Source: Lachnospiraceae bacterium
GTDB taxonomy: Bacteria > Bacillota > Clostridia > Lachnospirales > Lachnospiraceae
Assembly: GCA_017962105.1 (NCBI GenBank)
Contig: JAGCVY010000039.1
Span: forward strand, 1-35,789
Direction of reading: 5' to 3'
DNA length: 35,789 bases
Below the pieces are notes generated by a model that was not told where the DNA came from, ran no database searches, and saw only the letters and a list, made by a program, of their open reading frames with translations. Shown here piece by piece: positions 7,079 through 16,319 of the stretch. Made by a program: the position numbers and the translations under genes. The first letter of the stretch is position 1. Every line of letters begins with the position of its first letter.

Positions 7079-8191
7079 ATGATCATCGGTACTACAAGGG
7101 AACTGAAAAATCAGGAGTTTCGTGTCGGCTTGACGCCGGACAACGTGGCGGCATTTGTCAATGCGGGCCACACCGTACTTGTGGAACAGGGAGCTGGCGA
7201 GGGAGCGGGATTCCCCGACGCAGAGTACGAGGAAGCAGGTGCAAAGATTTACGGAAACGCAGCTGATGTGTGGGCACAGGCGGACATGATCGTCAAGGTG
7301 AAGGAACCGGAAGAGTGCGAGTACGACTGCATGCGCGAGGGACAGATCCTGTACACCTATCTGCATCTGGCGCCGAATCCGGCACTGACGGATGCGCTGA
7401 TCGCGCACAAGGTCAAGGCAGTGGCGTTTGAGACCATCACCGATGAGGCGGGCAACCTGCCGTGCCTTCGTCCGATGAGCCAGATTGCCGGCCGCCTGAG
7501 TATTCAGGAGGGTGCAAAATATCTGGAGAAGAAGTTCGGCGGAAGAGGCCTTCTCCTTAGCGGTGTTCCGGGCGTGGCTCCGGGCAATGTCGTGATCATC
7601 GGCGGCGGTATCGCCGGAACCTATGCGGCGAAGGCTGCTGTGGGCGTCGGCGCAAACGTTACGCTTCTCGATGTGAACCTAAACCGCCTGTCCTACCTCT
7701 CGGATATCTTCGGAAGCTCCATCACGACGCTGATGAGCACCGAGGGCAACATCCGCAAGTGCTTAAAGGACGCCGACCTCGTCATCGGTTCGGTTCTCAT
7801 CCCCGGGGGAACAACCCCGAAGCTTGTCCGCAGGGAGCACCTGAAGCTCATGAAGAAGGGCGCTGTCATCGTGGATATCGCCATCGATCAGGGCGGCTGC
7901 TGCGAGACCTCCCATGTGACGACCCACGACGATCCGGTATTTATCGAGGAGGGTATCGTTCACTACTGTGTCGGCAATATGCCCGGCGCGGTTCCCTACA
8001 CTTCGACGGTTGCGCTTGCGAACGCTACGTTCCGCTACGGCAAGCTGATCGCCGACCTCGGATTCGAGGCTGCGATGAAGAAAAATGCAGGCCTTGCAAA
8101 CGGCGCTAACCTCTACGACGGCAAGATCGTAAACCGCAACGTTGCCGCCAGCCTGAAGAGAGAGTATGTGGATCTGATGACTCTGATCTGA
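7079..8191 (+). CDS. ald: Alanine dehydrogenase
   Basis: NAD-dependent oxidative deamination of L-alanine to pyruvate and ammonia, or the reverse. It has 370 residues, the canonical Ald length. The four key residues fall at the numbers known for the family: Arg15 (QEFRVGLTP), Lys75 (KVKEP), His96 (YLHLAP) and Asp270 (DIAIDQGG). The Rossmann glycine loop IGGGIAGTYAA begins at about 174. The motif SRPMSQIAGR typical of Ald appears as RPMSQIAGR (131-139). The start at 7079 has AAAGGAGAAGG 5-15 bases upstream; upstream in-frame codons to 7034 have none. The gene has its own promoter and no co-transcribed partner is evident. In an anaerobe it would serve alanine fermentation or nitrogen assimilation. 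Confidence 0.95.
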   Translation: MIIGTTRELKNQEFRVGLTPDNVAAFVNAGHTVLVEQGAGEGAGFPDAEYEEAGAKIYGNAADVWAQADMIVKVKEPEECEYDCMREGQILYTYLHLAPNPALTDALIAHKVKAVAFETITDEAGNLPCLRPMSQIAGRLSIQEGAKYLEKKFGGRGLLLSGVPGVAPGNVVIIGGGIAGTYAAKAAVGVGANVTLLDVNLNRLSYLSDIFGSSITTLMSTEGNIRKCLKDADLVIGSVLIPGGTTPKLVRREHLKLMKKGAVIVDIAIDQGGCCETSHVTTHDDPVFIEEGIVHYCVGNMPGAVPYTSTVALANATFRYGKLIADLGFEAAMKKNAGLANGANLYDGKIVNRNVAASLKREYVDLMTLI

Positions 8192-8263
8192 CAGGGATGA
8201 AACGGTTTGCGAAGCATTTTCCGGATCACAAAGATTTTGATACTTGCTGATACGAAAATCCGA

Positions 8264-8292
8264 CAGGGCCGCGGAGCGCATCTGCGGCCCTG
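8264..8292 (+). other. GC-rich hairpin downstream of ald
   Basis: CAGGGCCGC (8264-8272) pairs perfectly with GCGGCCCTG (8284-8292). It is followed by ATCACGGG, so it lacks a U-tract on the + strand. It could be a weak terminator or an mRNA 3'-end stabiliser for ald. Confidence 0.45.
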
Positions 8293-8350
8293 ATCACGGG
8301 AATAATACATGTTCTTACACGAAACGATTACATGATCCGGAGGACGGATT

Positions 8351-8749
8351 ATGGGCACATTTGCCAGCACAGAGGAAGCGAGAGAGTATTTTACGGGAGA
8401 TCGGTTTGCCACCGAGAACGGGATGGAGCTCCGGGAGCTCGGCGAGAACTATTCAGTGTGCGATATGACGCTGACAACGCGCCATCAAAACGCCAACGGC
8501 GGCGTCATGGGCGGCGTGATCTTCACTCTGGCGGACTTCGCCTTCGCCGTATGCGTGAACCAGATCCACAAGCCCACGGTAGCCCAGCAGGTGAGCATCA
8601 ATTACCTCGGAGCGCCGAAGGGAACGAAGCTGATCGCGAAGGCCGTGTGCAAAAAGAGCGGGCGCAGCACGACCATCGTCAACGTGGATGTGACGGACGA
8701 CACCGGACGGGATGTTGCCCAGTTCGTCGGGACGGGATTCAAGCTGTAA
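8351..8749 (+). CDS. PaaI-family hotdog thioesterase
   Basis: A 132-residue single hotdog-fold protein of the PaaI/YbgC-like acyl-CoA thioesterase family. The family motif is present: HQNANGGVMGGVIFTLADFAF (about 45-65) has His45, Asn47 and Asp62 in the positions that bind and hydrolyse the thioester. The helix is followed by a VSINYL strand and the usual GTKLIAKA strand. The start at 8351 has CCGGAGGA 6 bases upstream. Such enzymes usually form tetramers and clear aryl- or acyl-CoA dead-end products. It stands alone between ald and thrC, and the substrate cannot be judged from the sequence. Confidence 0.85.
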   Translation: MGTFASTEEAREYFTGDRFATENGMELRELGENYSVCDMTLTTRHQNANGGVMGGVIFTLADFAFAVCVNQIHKPTVAQQVSINYLGAPKGTKLIAKAVCKKSGRSTTIVNVDVTDDTGRDVAQFVGTGFKL

Positions 8750-8824
8750 GAGACGGAAGAAAAAATGCACAACAAACCCTCGGAAAATGCCCGAAGATTC
8801 TACTTGTCCGCGGTGGGAATACGG

Positions 8825-8854
8825 TTGTATGTCAGCGAAGGTTTATGTTATACT
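8825..8854 (+). promoter_or_regulatory. Promoter of thrC
   Basis: TTGTAT (8825-8830), 18 bases, TATACT (8849-8854), with an extended -10 TGT directly before it. It lies 32 bases upstream of the thrC start. Confidence 0.65.
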
Positions 8855-8885
8855 TTACCGGGAATAAGGTACGGAGGCTGCCGAT

Positions 8886-10373
8886 ATGGATATGATATAT
8901 AAAAGCACTCGCGGAGACGCGAAGGAAGTGACGGCATCGCAGGCGATCCTGCAGGGACTGGCACCGGACGGGGGACTGTATGTACCCGTGAAGCTGCCGC
9001 GTCTTTGCAAGACCATGCGCGAGTTGTCGCGGATGACATATAAAGAGACTGCGTATGAGGTGCTTTCACTGTTCCTCACCGACTACACGGAGGAGGAGCT
9101 GAAGGCTTGTATCGATGCGGCCTACGACAGCAAGTTCGACACTGAGGAGATTGCTCCGCTGGTGCAGGCGGACGGAGCTTACTATCTGGAGCTGTTCCAC
9201 GGCGCGACCATCGCGTTTAAGGATATGGCGCTCAGCATTCTTCCGCACCTGATGACGACGGCTGCGAAGAAGAACGGCATCACGGATGAGATCGTCATTC
9301 TGACGGCTACCTCCGGGGATACGGGCAAGGCTGCGCTGGCCGGATTTGCCGATGTGCCGGGCACGAAGATCATCGTGTTCTATCCCAAGCACGGCGTGTC
9401 CGCAGTGCAGGAGCGTCAGATGGTCACCCAGAAGGGCGACAACACCTACGTCATCGGCATCACCGGAAACTTCGACGATGCGCAGACGGGCGTGAAGAAG
9501 ATGTTCAACGACGAGGCTCTCAAGAAGGAACTCGCGGAGCACGGATTCCGTTTCTCATCGGCCAACTCCATTAATATCGGCCGGTTGGTACCGCAGATCG
9601 TGTATTACACATTTGCCTATGCCAAGCTTCTCGCCGAGGGGCATATCCGCGAGGGCGAGCAGATCAATGTGACGGTTCCCACCGGAAACTTCGGCAACAT
9701 TCTTGCCGCTTACTATGCAAAACAGATCGGTGTGCCGATTGCCAAGCTGATCTGCGCATCGAATACGAATAAGGTATTGTTCGACTTCTTCGAGACAGGA
9801 ACGTATGACCGCAACCGCGAGTTCGTGCTCACGAGCTCGCCGTCCATGGATATCCTCATCTCCAGCAACCTGGAGAGACTGATCTATCACATTGCGGGAG
9901 ATGACTGCGATGTTACGGCAGCGCTCATGAAGGAGCTTTCCTCCGGCGGCAAATACGAGATCACGCAGGCGATGCGTGACGGACTGATCGACTTTATCTC
10001 GGGCTACGCCACCGAGGAGGACACCGCAGAGGCGATCCGGACGCTGTACGACCGCACCGGATACGTGATCGATCCGCATACGGCGGTTGCATCCTTCGTG
10101 TACCGTCAGTATCTTGCAGGATCCCGTGACGATACGCGCACGGTGATCGCTTCCACGGCAAGCCCGTTCAAGTTCGCAAGAAGCGTGATGACAGCCATCG
10201 AGGGTAAGACCTCGAACGAGGAGGATTTTGCGCTGATCGACCGGCTTTCGGCGATCGCCAACGTCACTTTGCCTCCGGCGATCACGGAGCTTCGCACGGC
10301 GCCCGTGCGGCACGATACGGTCTGCGCCACCGAGGACATGAAGAAGGAAGTCAGCCGGATCCTCGGACTGTAA
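8886..10373 (+). CDS. thrC: Threonine synthase
   Basis: PLP enzyme converting O-phosphohomoserine to threonine. At 495 residues it belongs to the longer form of the family. Visible motifs are the N-terminal LAPDGGLYVP (25-34), the PLP-lysine segment FHGATIAFKDMA with Lys112, and TATSGDTGKAAL just after, which binds the substrate phosphate. VPTGNFGN, near residue 262, cradles the PLP phosphate. The start at 8886 has GGAGGC 6-11 bases upstream; a second ATG at 8892 is equally possible and would trim two residues. The leader is short (about 25 bases) with no visible attenuator. The gap to the next gene is 45 bases without a terminator, so the two are probably co-transcribed. Confidence 0.95.
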   Translation: MDMIYKSTRGDAKEVTASQAILQGLAPDGGLYVPVKLPRLCKTMRELSRMTYKETAYEVLSLFLTDYTEEELKACIDAAYDSKFDTEEIAPLVQADGAYYLELFHGATIAFKDMALSILPHLMTTAAKKNGITDEIVILTATSGDTGKAALAGFADVPGTKIIVFYPKHGVSAVQERQMVTQKGDNTYVIGITGNFDDAQTGVKKMFNDEALKKELAEHGFRFSSANSINIGRLVPQIVYYTFAYAKLLAEGHIREGEQINVTVPTGNFGNILAAYYAKQIGVPIAKLICASNTNKVLFDFFETGTYDRNREFVLTSSPSMDILISSNLERLIYHIAGDDCDVTAALMKELSSGGKYEITQAMRDGLIDFISGYATEEDTAEAIRTLYDRTGYVIDPHTAVASFVYRQYLAGSRDDTRTVIASTASPFKFARSVMTAIEGKTSNEEDFALIDRLSAIANVTLPPAITELRTAPVRHDTVCATEDMKKEVSRILGL

Positions 10374-10418
10374 CCGAAGGCGCGGAAATATTCAGGCGGG
10401 AGAAAGAAAAGACACAAT

Positions 10419-10919
10419 ATGGATAGTTTGGTTAATTGGTATAACGCAAGTCTCGGAAGCTGGCTTCCGAAGGAAGTATTCATTTTCTTCGTATCGATGC
10501 TTCCGTTCATCGAACTTCGCGGCGGCCTCGTGGTTGCCTGGTCTCTGAAGATCCCGATGCTCACGGCGAGTCTGATCTGCATCGCGGGAAACCTTCTGCC
10601 GATACCGTTTATCCTGTTCTTCATCAAGGCGATCTTCAAGTTTATGAAGGAGCACAACATCCTGAAGAAGCTTGTGCTGAAGCTGGAGGAGCGGGCGAGC
10701 AGGAAATCGGCCGGAGTCGAGAAGGGCGAGTTCATATTCCTGCTCCTGTTCGTCGGTATTCCGATCCCGGGAACCGGAGCGTGGATGGGTTCCCTGATCG
10801 CATCGCTTTTCGAGTTCAATATCAAGAAGGCGTTTTTGGCAATCCTGCTCGGCGTTCTGATGGCGGCAGTCATTGTGAATATCATCAGCTACGGCCTGCT
10901 GGAGAACCTTGTCGGCTAA
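10419..10919 (+). CDS. Small multidrug export-like membrane protein (PF06695 family)
   Basis: A 166-residue integral membrane protein resembling COG2426/PF06695. It opens with FVSMLPFIELRGG (24-36), the hallmark of the family. Four hydrophobic segments are visible at about 18-38, 45-70, 103-125 and 135-160. The second half has GIPIPGTGAWMGSLIA (111-126), mirroring the first-half motif in an inverted-repeat style typical of DedA-like transporters. A basic loop (LKLEERASRKSAG) separates the halves. The ribosome site GGGAGAAAG precedes the ATG at 10419. 'Multidrug export' is only a historical name; substrate is unknown. It sits 45 bases after thrC. Confidence 0.8.
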   Translation: MDSLVNWYNASLGSWLPKEVFIFFVSMLPFIELRGGLVVAWSLKIPMLTASLICIAGNLLPIPFILFFIKAIFKFMKEHNILKKLVLKLEERASRKSAGVEKGEFIFLLLFVGIPIPGTGAWMGSLIASLFEFNIKKAFLAILLGVLMAAVIVNIISYGLLENLVG

Positions 10920-10972
10920 AACTTACATTTTTATAAACTGCTAAACTTTCTGTTTTCTTTTACAACGGTTTG

Positions 10973-10981
10973 TGGTATGAT
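10973..10981 (+). promoter_or_regulatory. Extended -10 promoter for degV-glyA
   Basis: TGG followed by TATGAT (10976-10981) is a good extended -10. No convincing -35 lies 16-18 bases upstream (TTTTCT-like). It is about 100 bases before the DegV start and would drive degV and glyA. Confidence 0.4.
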
Positions 10982-11084
10982 TCGATAGGCTCGCGGAGCG
11001 ACATTTTCCGCGGCATTGTTGAGGATGGATTGTATATATTGTTGAGGGAAGAATCGGACGAAACTCCGATTGTGAAGGAAACGA

Positions 11085-11963
11085 ATGAATAATTACACAT
11101 TGCTTTCGGATGTCACCTGCGATCTGGACGCGGCGACATACGATTCCTACGGCGTAGTCTGCATTCCGATGGCATTCCGCCTGGGAGACCGCGAGTACAC
11201 GCATTATGCCGATGAGCGTGAGATCACTACCGCGGAGTTCTACGAGCGGCTGAAGGCGGGAGAGATGCCTTCCACGGCGCAGATCAATCCGATGGTGTAC
11301 CACGATTATTTTGAGGCGAGCCTTAAGGAAGGAAAGGATGTGCTGTACCTTTGCTTTTCCTCCGGGTTGAGCGGAACATACAACACGGCGCGGATGGTAG
11401 CCTCGGAGCTTGCCGAGGATTATCCGGAGCGGCGCATTGAGGTCTATGACACGAGGTGTGCCTGCGCGGGCGAGGGCTTCGTTATTTGCAAGGCCGGAGA
11501 GGCTTACAAAAACGGCGCGTCCATGGATGAGGTTTTAGCCCTTACGGACAATGCGGTGCTTCACGCCTGCCATTGGTTTATGGTGGACAACCTGATGCAT
11601 CTGCGGAGGGGCGGACGGCTTTCGTCCATCGAGGCGATCCTCGGGACTGCGTTGAAGATCCAGCCGATTCTCTCTGTGGACGAAGAGGGAAAGCTGGTGG
11701 TGGTTTCCAAGGAGCGCGGCGCGAAGAACGCCATGGCTTACCTTGTGAGACGCCTTAAGGAGGATGCGTACAATCCGCAGGAACAGACGGTGTTTGTGGC
11801 CCATGCGGGATGCCCGGAGAAGGCGGAGTATCTGAAGGACCTGCTTCTCTCGGAAGGTCTTGTGCGCGAAGTAAAGATTTATCAGGTTGGTCCGATTATC
11901 GGAAGTCATGTCGGAAACGGCATGTGCGCGTTGGTATTTGAAGGGGAGAACTACAAGTTCTGA
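11085..11963 (+). CDS. DegV family fatty-acid-binding protein
   Basis: A 292-residue DegV protein. Known members bind one fatty acid, and some act as FakB, presenting it to the kinase FakA for phospholipid synthesis. Signatures: the N-terminal LLSDVTCDL (6-14), the PSTAQINP loop (62-69), the [10 protein letters not shown] segment (90-99) that binds the carboxylate, the [11 protein letters not shown] motif (167-177) and, at the end, [12 protein letters not shown] (269-280). The start at 11085 has AAGGAAAC 4-11 bases upstream. It precedes glyA by 41 bases with no terminator or promoter between them, so they probably share a transcript. No fakA is in the window, so a FakB role is plausible but not shown. 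Confidence 0.9.
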   Translation: MNNYTLLSDVTCDLDAATYDSYGVVCIPMAFRLGDREYTHYADEREITTAEFYERLKAGEMPSTAQINPMVYHDYFEASLKEGKDVLYLCFSSGLSGTYNTARMVASELAEDYPERRIEVYDTRCACAGEGFVICKAGEAYKNGASMDEVLALTDNAVLHACHWFMVDNLMHLRRGGRLSSIEAILGTALKIQPILSVDEEGKLVVVSKERGAKNAMAYLVRRLKEDAYNPQEQTVFVAHAGCPEKAEYLKDLLLSEGLVREVKIYQVGPIIGSHVGNGMCALVFEGENYKF

Positions 11964-12004
11964 CCCGCGAATATAGAACAAGTTGCGAAAGAAAGGAAAT
12001 CGCT

Positions 12005-13252
12005 ATGTATTCATTTGACGATGTGAAGACGGTTGATCCGGAACTTGCGGAGAGTATTGAACTCGAGCTCGGCCGCCAGAGAGAGAACATTGAGCTGATC
12101 GCTTCCGAGAACCTTGTCAGCAAGGCTGTTATGGCAGCGATGGGCAGCGTGCTCACCAACAAGTACGCGGAAGGATATCCCGGAAAGAGATACTACGGCG
12201 GATGCCAGTGCGTGGATATTGCGGAAAATCTTGCCATCGAGCGTGCGAAGAAGCTCTTCGGCTGCGAGTATGTCAACGTACAGCCGCACTCCGGTGCACA
12301 GGCGAACATGGCAGTGCAGTTCGCACTCCTGAAGCCCGGCGACACCGTGATGGGTATGAACCTTGCACACGGCGGTCACCTGACCCACGGCAGCCCGGTG
12401 AACTTCTCCGGAACCTACTTCAACATCGTGCCTTACGGTGTGAATGACAACGGTTTCATTGACTATGACGAGGTGGAGCGCATTGCAGAGGAGTGCCAGC
12501 CGAAGCTGATCATCGCCGGTGCCAGCGCTTATGCCCGCAAGATTGATTTCAAGCGTTTCCGCGAGATTGCGGACGAGGTGGGTGCTTACCTGATGGTAGA
12601 CATGGCGCACATCGCAGGCCTTGTAGCCGGCGGTTACCATGAGAGCCCGATTCCTTACGCTCATGTTGTTACCACGACGACTCACAAGACGCTCCGCGGA
12701 CCGAGAGGCGGTATGATCCTTTCGAGCCAGGCATTTGCCGATGAGCACAAGCTCAACAAGGCTGTGTTCCCGGGAATCCAGGGCGGCCCTCTGATGCATG
12801 TCATCGCTGCCAAGGCTGTCTGCTTCAAGGAAGCGCTGGAGCCTTCCTTCAAGGAGTACGCAGGCAACATCGTGAAGAACGCACAGGCTCTCTGCAAGGG
12901 ATTGCAGAGCCGCGGCTTCAAGATCGTATCCGACGGTACGGACAACCACTTGATGCTTGTTGACCTCATCAACATGAACATCACCGGTAAGGATGCTGAG
13001 AAGCTTCTCGACGAGGTGCACATCACCTGCAACAAGAACACGATCCCGAACGATCCGGCATCGCCGTTCGTAACCAGCGGTATCCGTTTGGGAACCGCAG
13101 CAATTACGTCCCGCGGTATGAACGAGGACGATTGCGACAAGATTGCCGAGGCGATCGCCCTTGTCATCAAGAACCCGGGCGACGAGACGAAGAAGGCAGA
13201 GGCTTACGCGATCGTGAAGTCCCTGACCGACAAGTACCCGCTGTACGAGTAA
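12005..13252 (+). CDS. glyA: Serine hydroxymethyltransferase
   Basis: PLP enzyme that interconverts serine and glycine while loading tetrahydrofolate with a one-carbon unit. It has 415 residues, the standard bacterial length. Motifs: IELIASEN (29-36), the substrate-binding [13 protein letters not shown] (about 53-65), [12 protein letters not shown] (about 199-210), and the PLP-lysine motif [13 protein letters not shown] with Lys228. The start at 12005 has AAAGGAAAT 5-13 bases upstream. It follows degV closely and is closed by a clear terminator, so it is the last gene of that unit. Codon choice is strongly biased toward common codons, as expected for an abundant enzyme. Confidence 0.96.
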   Translation: MYSFDDVKTVDPELAESIELELGRQRENIELIASENLVSKAVMAAMGSVLTNKYAEGYPGKRYYGGCQCVDIAENLAIERAKKLFGCEYVNVQPHSGAQANMAVQFALLKPGDTVMGMNLAHGGHLTHGSPVNFSGTYFNIVPYGVNDNGFIDYDEVERIAEECQPKLIIAGASAYARKIDFKRFREIADEVGAYLMVDMAHIAGLVAGGYHESPIPYAHVVTTTTHKTLRGPRGGMILSSQAFADEHKLNKAVFPGIQGGPLMHVIAAKAVCFKEALEPSFKEYAGNIVKNAQALCKGLQSRGFKIVSDGTDNHLMLVDLINMNITGKDAEKLLDEVHITCNKNTIPNDPASPFVTSGIRLGTAAITSRGMNEDDCDKIAEAIALVIKNPGDETKKAEAYAIVKSLTDKYPLYE

Positions 13253-13273
13253 ATAAAGATAATACGGAAATGC

Positions 13274-13300
13274 GGCCGCTCCTTTCGGGGAGCGGCCTTT
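13274..13300 (+). terminator. Terminator after glyA
   Basis: GGCCGCTCC (13274-13282) pairs with GGAGCGGCC (13289-13297) around TTTCGG and is followed by TTTCTGCCTT. Confidence 0.85.
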
Positions 13301-13335
13301 CTGCCTTATGCGGCGGATAAAATCCCCTCTTTTGT

Positions 13336-13364
13336 TTGCTTTGCACCCTCCGCTGTGGTACAAT
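13336..13364 (+). promoter_or_regulatory. Promoter of topB
   Basis: TTGCTT (13336-13341), 17 bases, TACAAT (13359-13364), with extended -10 TGG immediately before. The leader is short, with the topB start at 13398. Confidence 0.7.
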
Positions 13365-13397
13365 AAGAGCACTCGGGGAAAGAGAAAGGACGACAGC

Positions 13398-15602
13398 ATG
13401 AAGCAGTTGTACATTGCGGAAAAACCAAGCGTTGCACAGGAGTTTGCCAAGGCTCTGCACGAGGATTTTTTGCGCAAAGACGGATATCTGGAGAGCGGTA
13501 ACAGCGTGGTGACATGGTGCGTGGGTCACCTGGTTACGATGAGTTACCCGGAAGTTTACGACCCGGCCCTGAAGCAGTGGAAGGCCGAGACGCTTCCGTT
13601 TCTGCCGAAGACATGGAAGTATGAGGTCATCGGCAATGTGAAAAAGCAGTTTGATACGGTCAAAGGCCTTCTCAACCGCGACGACGTGGAACGCATCTAT
13701 GTTTGCACCGACTCGGGGCGAGAGGGAGAGTACATATATCGTTTGGTGGACCAGATGGCGAAGGTGCCTGATACGAAGGATAAGCGCCGCGTCTGGATCG
13801 ACTCCCAGACTGAGGAGGAGATTTTACGCGGGATCCGCGAGGCCAAGCCGCTGTCCGCCTATGACAATCTGTCCGACGCCGCATATCTGCGGGCGAAGGA
13901 AGACTATCTGATGGGCATCAATTTCTCGAGAGCCCTCACCATCAACTACGGGACGCTTCTTCGAAGCCATCTGCATATGGACCGGCTCGGTGCGATCTCC
14001 GTCGGCCGCGTGATGACCTGCGTTCTGGGCATGGTCGTGCGCAGGGAGCAGGACATCCGCAATTTCGTGAAGACGCCGTTTTATCGCGTGATGGGCGCGT
14101 ACTCCTTGGACGGTGAGCAGTTCCACGGCGAATGGCGTGCCGTGAATGGCTCAAAGTACTTTGAATCCCCGCTTCTCTATAAGGAAAATGGCTTCCGCAA
14201 GCGCGAGGACGCGGAGGCTTTGATCGCGATGCTCGGCGGCGTGAAGGCGCCCGCGGAGGTCACGGAGAACAGTGCATCGGAAGGAGATGCCGGAAGCGAA
14301 TTTATAGAGAATGAAGGCATTGCGGCGAGGGTTGTGCCAATGCAGGAGCAGGAACCGAGTAACCATTACCTTGTCGACAACTCCGACCCGGAGTGTCAGC
14401 AGGCGACTCTTGCGAATATCGAGAAGAAGAAAGAGAAGAAAAACCCGCCGCTTCTGTTCAACCTGGCGGAGCTTCAGAACGAGTGCTCCAGGTTGTTCAA
14501 GATCAGCCCGGACGAGACGTTGAAGATCGTGCAGATGCTCTACGAGCGCAAGCTTGTGACATATCCCAGAACCGATGCCCGAGTGCTCTCCACAGCAGTT
14601 GCGAAGGAGATTACAAAGAATCTTGCGGGGCTTTCCAAAAACAGTGAATACCTGCCGTACACGCGTCAGGTGAAGGAGTACGGACTGTACGCGACCATCG
14701 CCAAGACGAAGTATGTCAACGACAAGCAGATTACGGACCATTACGCCATCATTCCCACCGGTGACGGGCAGTCTGAACTTGCTTCTGTCGGTGAACTGGC
14801 TCGCAAAGTATATGACCGGATCGTGAGGCGATTCCTTGCGATTTTCTATCCACCTGCGGAGTATCAGAAGATTTCCATGGAGCTGGAGCTTCGCGGAGAG
14901 CATTTCTTCAGCAGCTTCAAAGTGCTGGAGAACCCCGGCTACCTTGCCCTGTACGGCACGGACGAGGCGAAGCAGGCCGGCGCGGACGAGGCAGCGAAAC
15001 CTGCTAAGAAGGATAAGGCTAACGAGGACGGCAAGGATGACAACAAGTCCGAGGAGGAGCCTGAGGAGGTTCTTGACACAGCGCTCTTTGACCGCATCAA
15101 GGCCCTGAAGAAGGGTGCAAAGATCGATATTGCGGGATATGAGCTCCGGGAGGGCGAGACAAAGCCTCCGAAGCGCTACACATCCGGTTCCTTGATCCTT
15201 GCGATGGAAAATGCGGGACAGCTCATCGAGGATGAGGAGCTTCGTGCCCAGATCAAGGGAAGCGGCATCGGCACCAGTGCAACCCGCGCCGAGATTCTGA
15301 ATAAGTTGATCAAGATCGACTACTTAAACCTCAATAAGAAGACCCAGGTGATCACGCCGAAGAAACTCGGGGAGATGGTTTTTTACGTCGTATACGTGTC
15401 CATCCGTTCACTCTTAAACCCCGAGCTTACCGCTAGCTGGGAGAAGGGTCTCACACAGGTGGCGGAGGGCACGACATCGGAGCAGGAGTACCTCGGAAAG
15501 CTGGAGGCCTACGTCACCAAATGGACCGAGTATGCCAAGACCAAGCAGGATCATGACACGCTTCGGAACCAGTTCTATGTGGTGGATTCGTACTATCGTT
15601 AG
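13398..15602 (+). CDS. topB: DNA topoisomerase III
   Basis: Type IA topoisomerase of 734 residues that passes single strands and decatenates DNA. The Toprim domain opens with IAEKPSVAQEFAKAL (5-19) and holds CTDSGREGEYIYR (about 106-118), a variant of the DxDxE-type acidic cluster. GRVMTCVLGMV (about 207) is the family helix, and the catalytic tyrosine is Tyr389 in LVTYPRTDARVL. There is no C-terminal zinc-finger region. A Lys/Glu/Asp-rich insertion at about 522-560 looks disordered, and a second acidic insert lies near 290-320. The start at 13398 has GAAAGGA 8-14 bases upstream; an in-frame extension to 13308 overlaps the promoter and is rejected. Stop is TAG, and the next gene starts 10 bases later in the same frame, so the ABC pair below is probably co-transcribed. 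Confidence 0.93.
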   Translation: MKQLYIAEKPSVAQEFAKALHEDFLRKDGYLESGNSVVTWCVGHLVTMSYPEVYDPALKQWKAETLPFLPKTWKYEVIGNVKKQFDTVKGLLNRDDVERIYVCTDSGREGEYIYRLVDQMAKVPDTKDKRRVWIDSQTEEEILRGIREAKPLSAYDNLSDAAYLRAKEDYLMGINFSRALTINYGTLLRSHLHMDRLGAISVGRVMTCVLGMVVRREQDIRNFVKTPFYRVMGAYSLDGEQFHGEWRAVNGSKYFESPLLYKENGFRKREDAEALIAMLGGVKAPAEVTENSASEGDAGSEFIENEGIAARVVPMQEQEPSNHYLVDNSDPECQQATLANIEKKKEKKNPPLLFNLAELQNECSRLFKISPDETLKIVQMLYERKLVTYPRTDARVLSTAVAKEITKNLAGLSKNSEYLPYTRQVKEYGLYATIAKTKYVNDKQITDHYAIIPTGDGQSELASVGELARKVYDRIVRRFLAIFYPPAEYQKISMELELRGEHFFSSFKVLENPGYLALYGTDEAKQAGADEAAKPAKKDKANEDGKDDNKSEEEPEEVLDTALFDRIKALKKGAKIDIAGYELREGETKPPKRYTSGSLILAMENAGQLIEDEELRAQIKGSGIGTSATRAEILNKLIKIDYLNLNKKTQVITPKKLGEMVFYVVYVSIRSLLNPELTASWEKGLTQVAEGTTSEQEYLGKLEAYVTKWTEYAKTKQDHDTLRNQFYVVDSYYR

Positions 15603-15611
15603 GAGAGAATC

Positions 15612-16313
15612 ATGAGCTATGTCGAATTCCAAAATGTGACCAAGATTTACCGCGTCGGGGAGGTGACGATACCTGCCCTGAACGGGGTTGATTTTACGAT
15701 TGAAAAAGGGGAGATCTGCGTGGTTGTCGGCGCCTCGGGTGCCGGCAAGACAACAATCCTCAATATCCTCGGCGGAATGGACTCCGCCACCGACGGCAAG
15801 GTGCTTCTGGACGGGACGGAGGTGTCCTCCTTCAACCGCAAACAGCTCACGGAGTACCGCCGCGCGGATATCGGATTCGTGTTCCAGTTCTACAACCTGG
15901 TGCAGAACCTTACCGCGTTGGAAAATGTGGAGCTGGCGTCGCAGATTTGCCGGGACAGCCTCAACGCCGCGGAGGTGTTGACAGCGGTGGGACTTGAGGA
16001 GAGAATGCAGAATTTTCCGGCCCAGCTCTCGGGCGGGGAACAGCAGCGCGTGGCGATCGCAAGAGCTTTAGCGAAGAAACCGAAGCTTCTTCTGTGCGAC
16101 GAGCCTACGGGCGCCCTCGATTATAAGACCGGTAAGGCGATCCTTGCCCTCCTGGCGGAGACGGCGCGTAAATACGAGATGACCGTGGTTATCATCACGC
16201 ACAACCAGGCCATCGCAAAGATGGCGGACCGGGTGATCGAAGTCGGAAGCGGCAGGATCAAGAACATGTACAAGAATGAAAAGGTAACACCGATTGAACA
16301 GATCGAGTGGTGA
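15612..16313 (+). CDS. ABC transporter ATP-binding protein (MacB/LolD type)
   Basis: A 233-residue ATPase of the subfamily that pairs with FtsX-type permeases. Walker A is GASGAGKTT (40-48), the Q-loop glutamine is Gln92, the signature is LSGGEQQ (139-145), Walker B is LLLCDEPTG (159-167) with catalytic Glu164, and the H-loop histidine is His197. The ribosome site AGGAGA lies 5-10 bases before the ATG, starting at the last bases of topB. The permease starts 6 bases after the stop, so the two form one transporter. Such systems export peptides, lipoproteins or resist antimicrobial peptides; substrate is unknown. Confidence 0.93.
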   Translation: MSYVEFQNVTKIYRVGEVTIPALNGVDFTIEKGEICVVVGASGAGKTTILNILGGMDSATDGKVLLDGTEVSSFNRKQLTEYRRADIGFVFQFYNLVQNLTALENVELASQICRDSLNAAEVLTAVGLEERMQNFPAQLSGGEQQRVAIARALAKKPKLLLCDEPTGALDYKTGKAILALLAETARKYEMTVVIITHNQAIAKMADRVIEVGSGRIKNMYKNEKVTPIEQIEW

Positions 16314-16319
16314 TATACG

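Noticed and set aside
12011-13477. 488-codon minus-strand open frame opposite glyA
   Set aside because: It crosses a terminator and the topB promoter and lies opposite a clear SHMT; the product has no recognisable domain.
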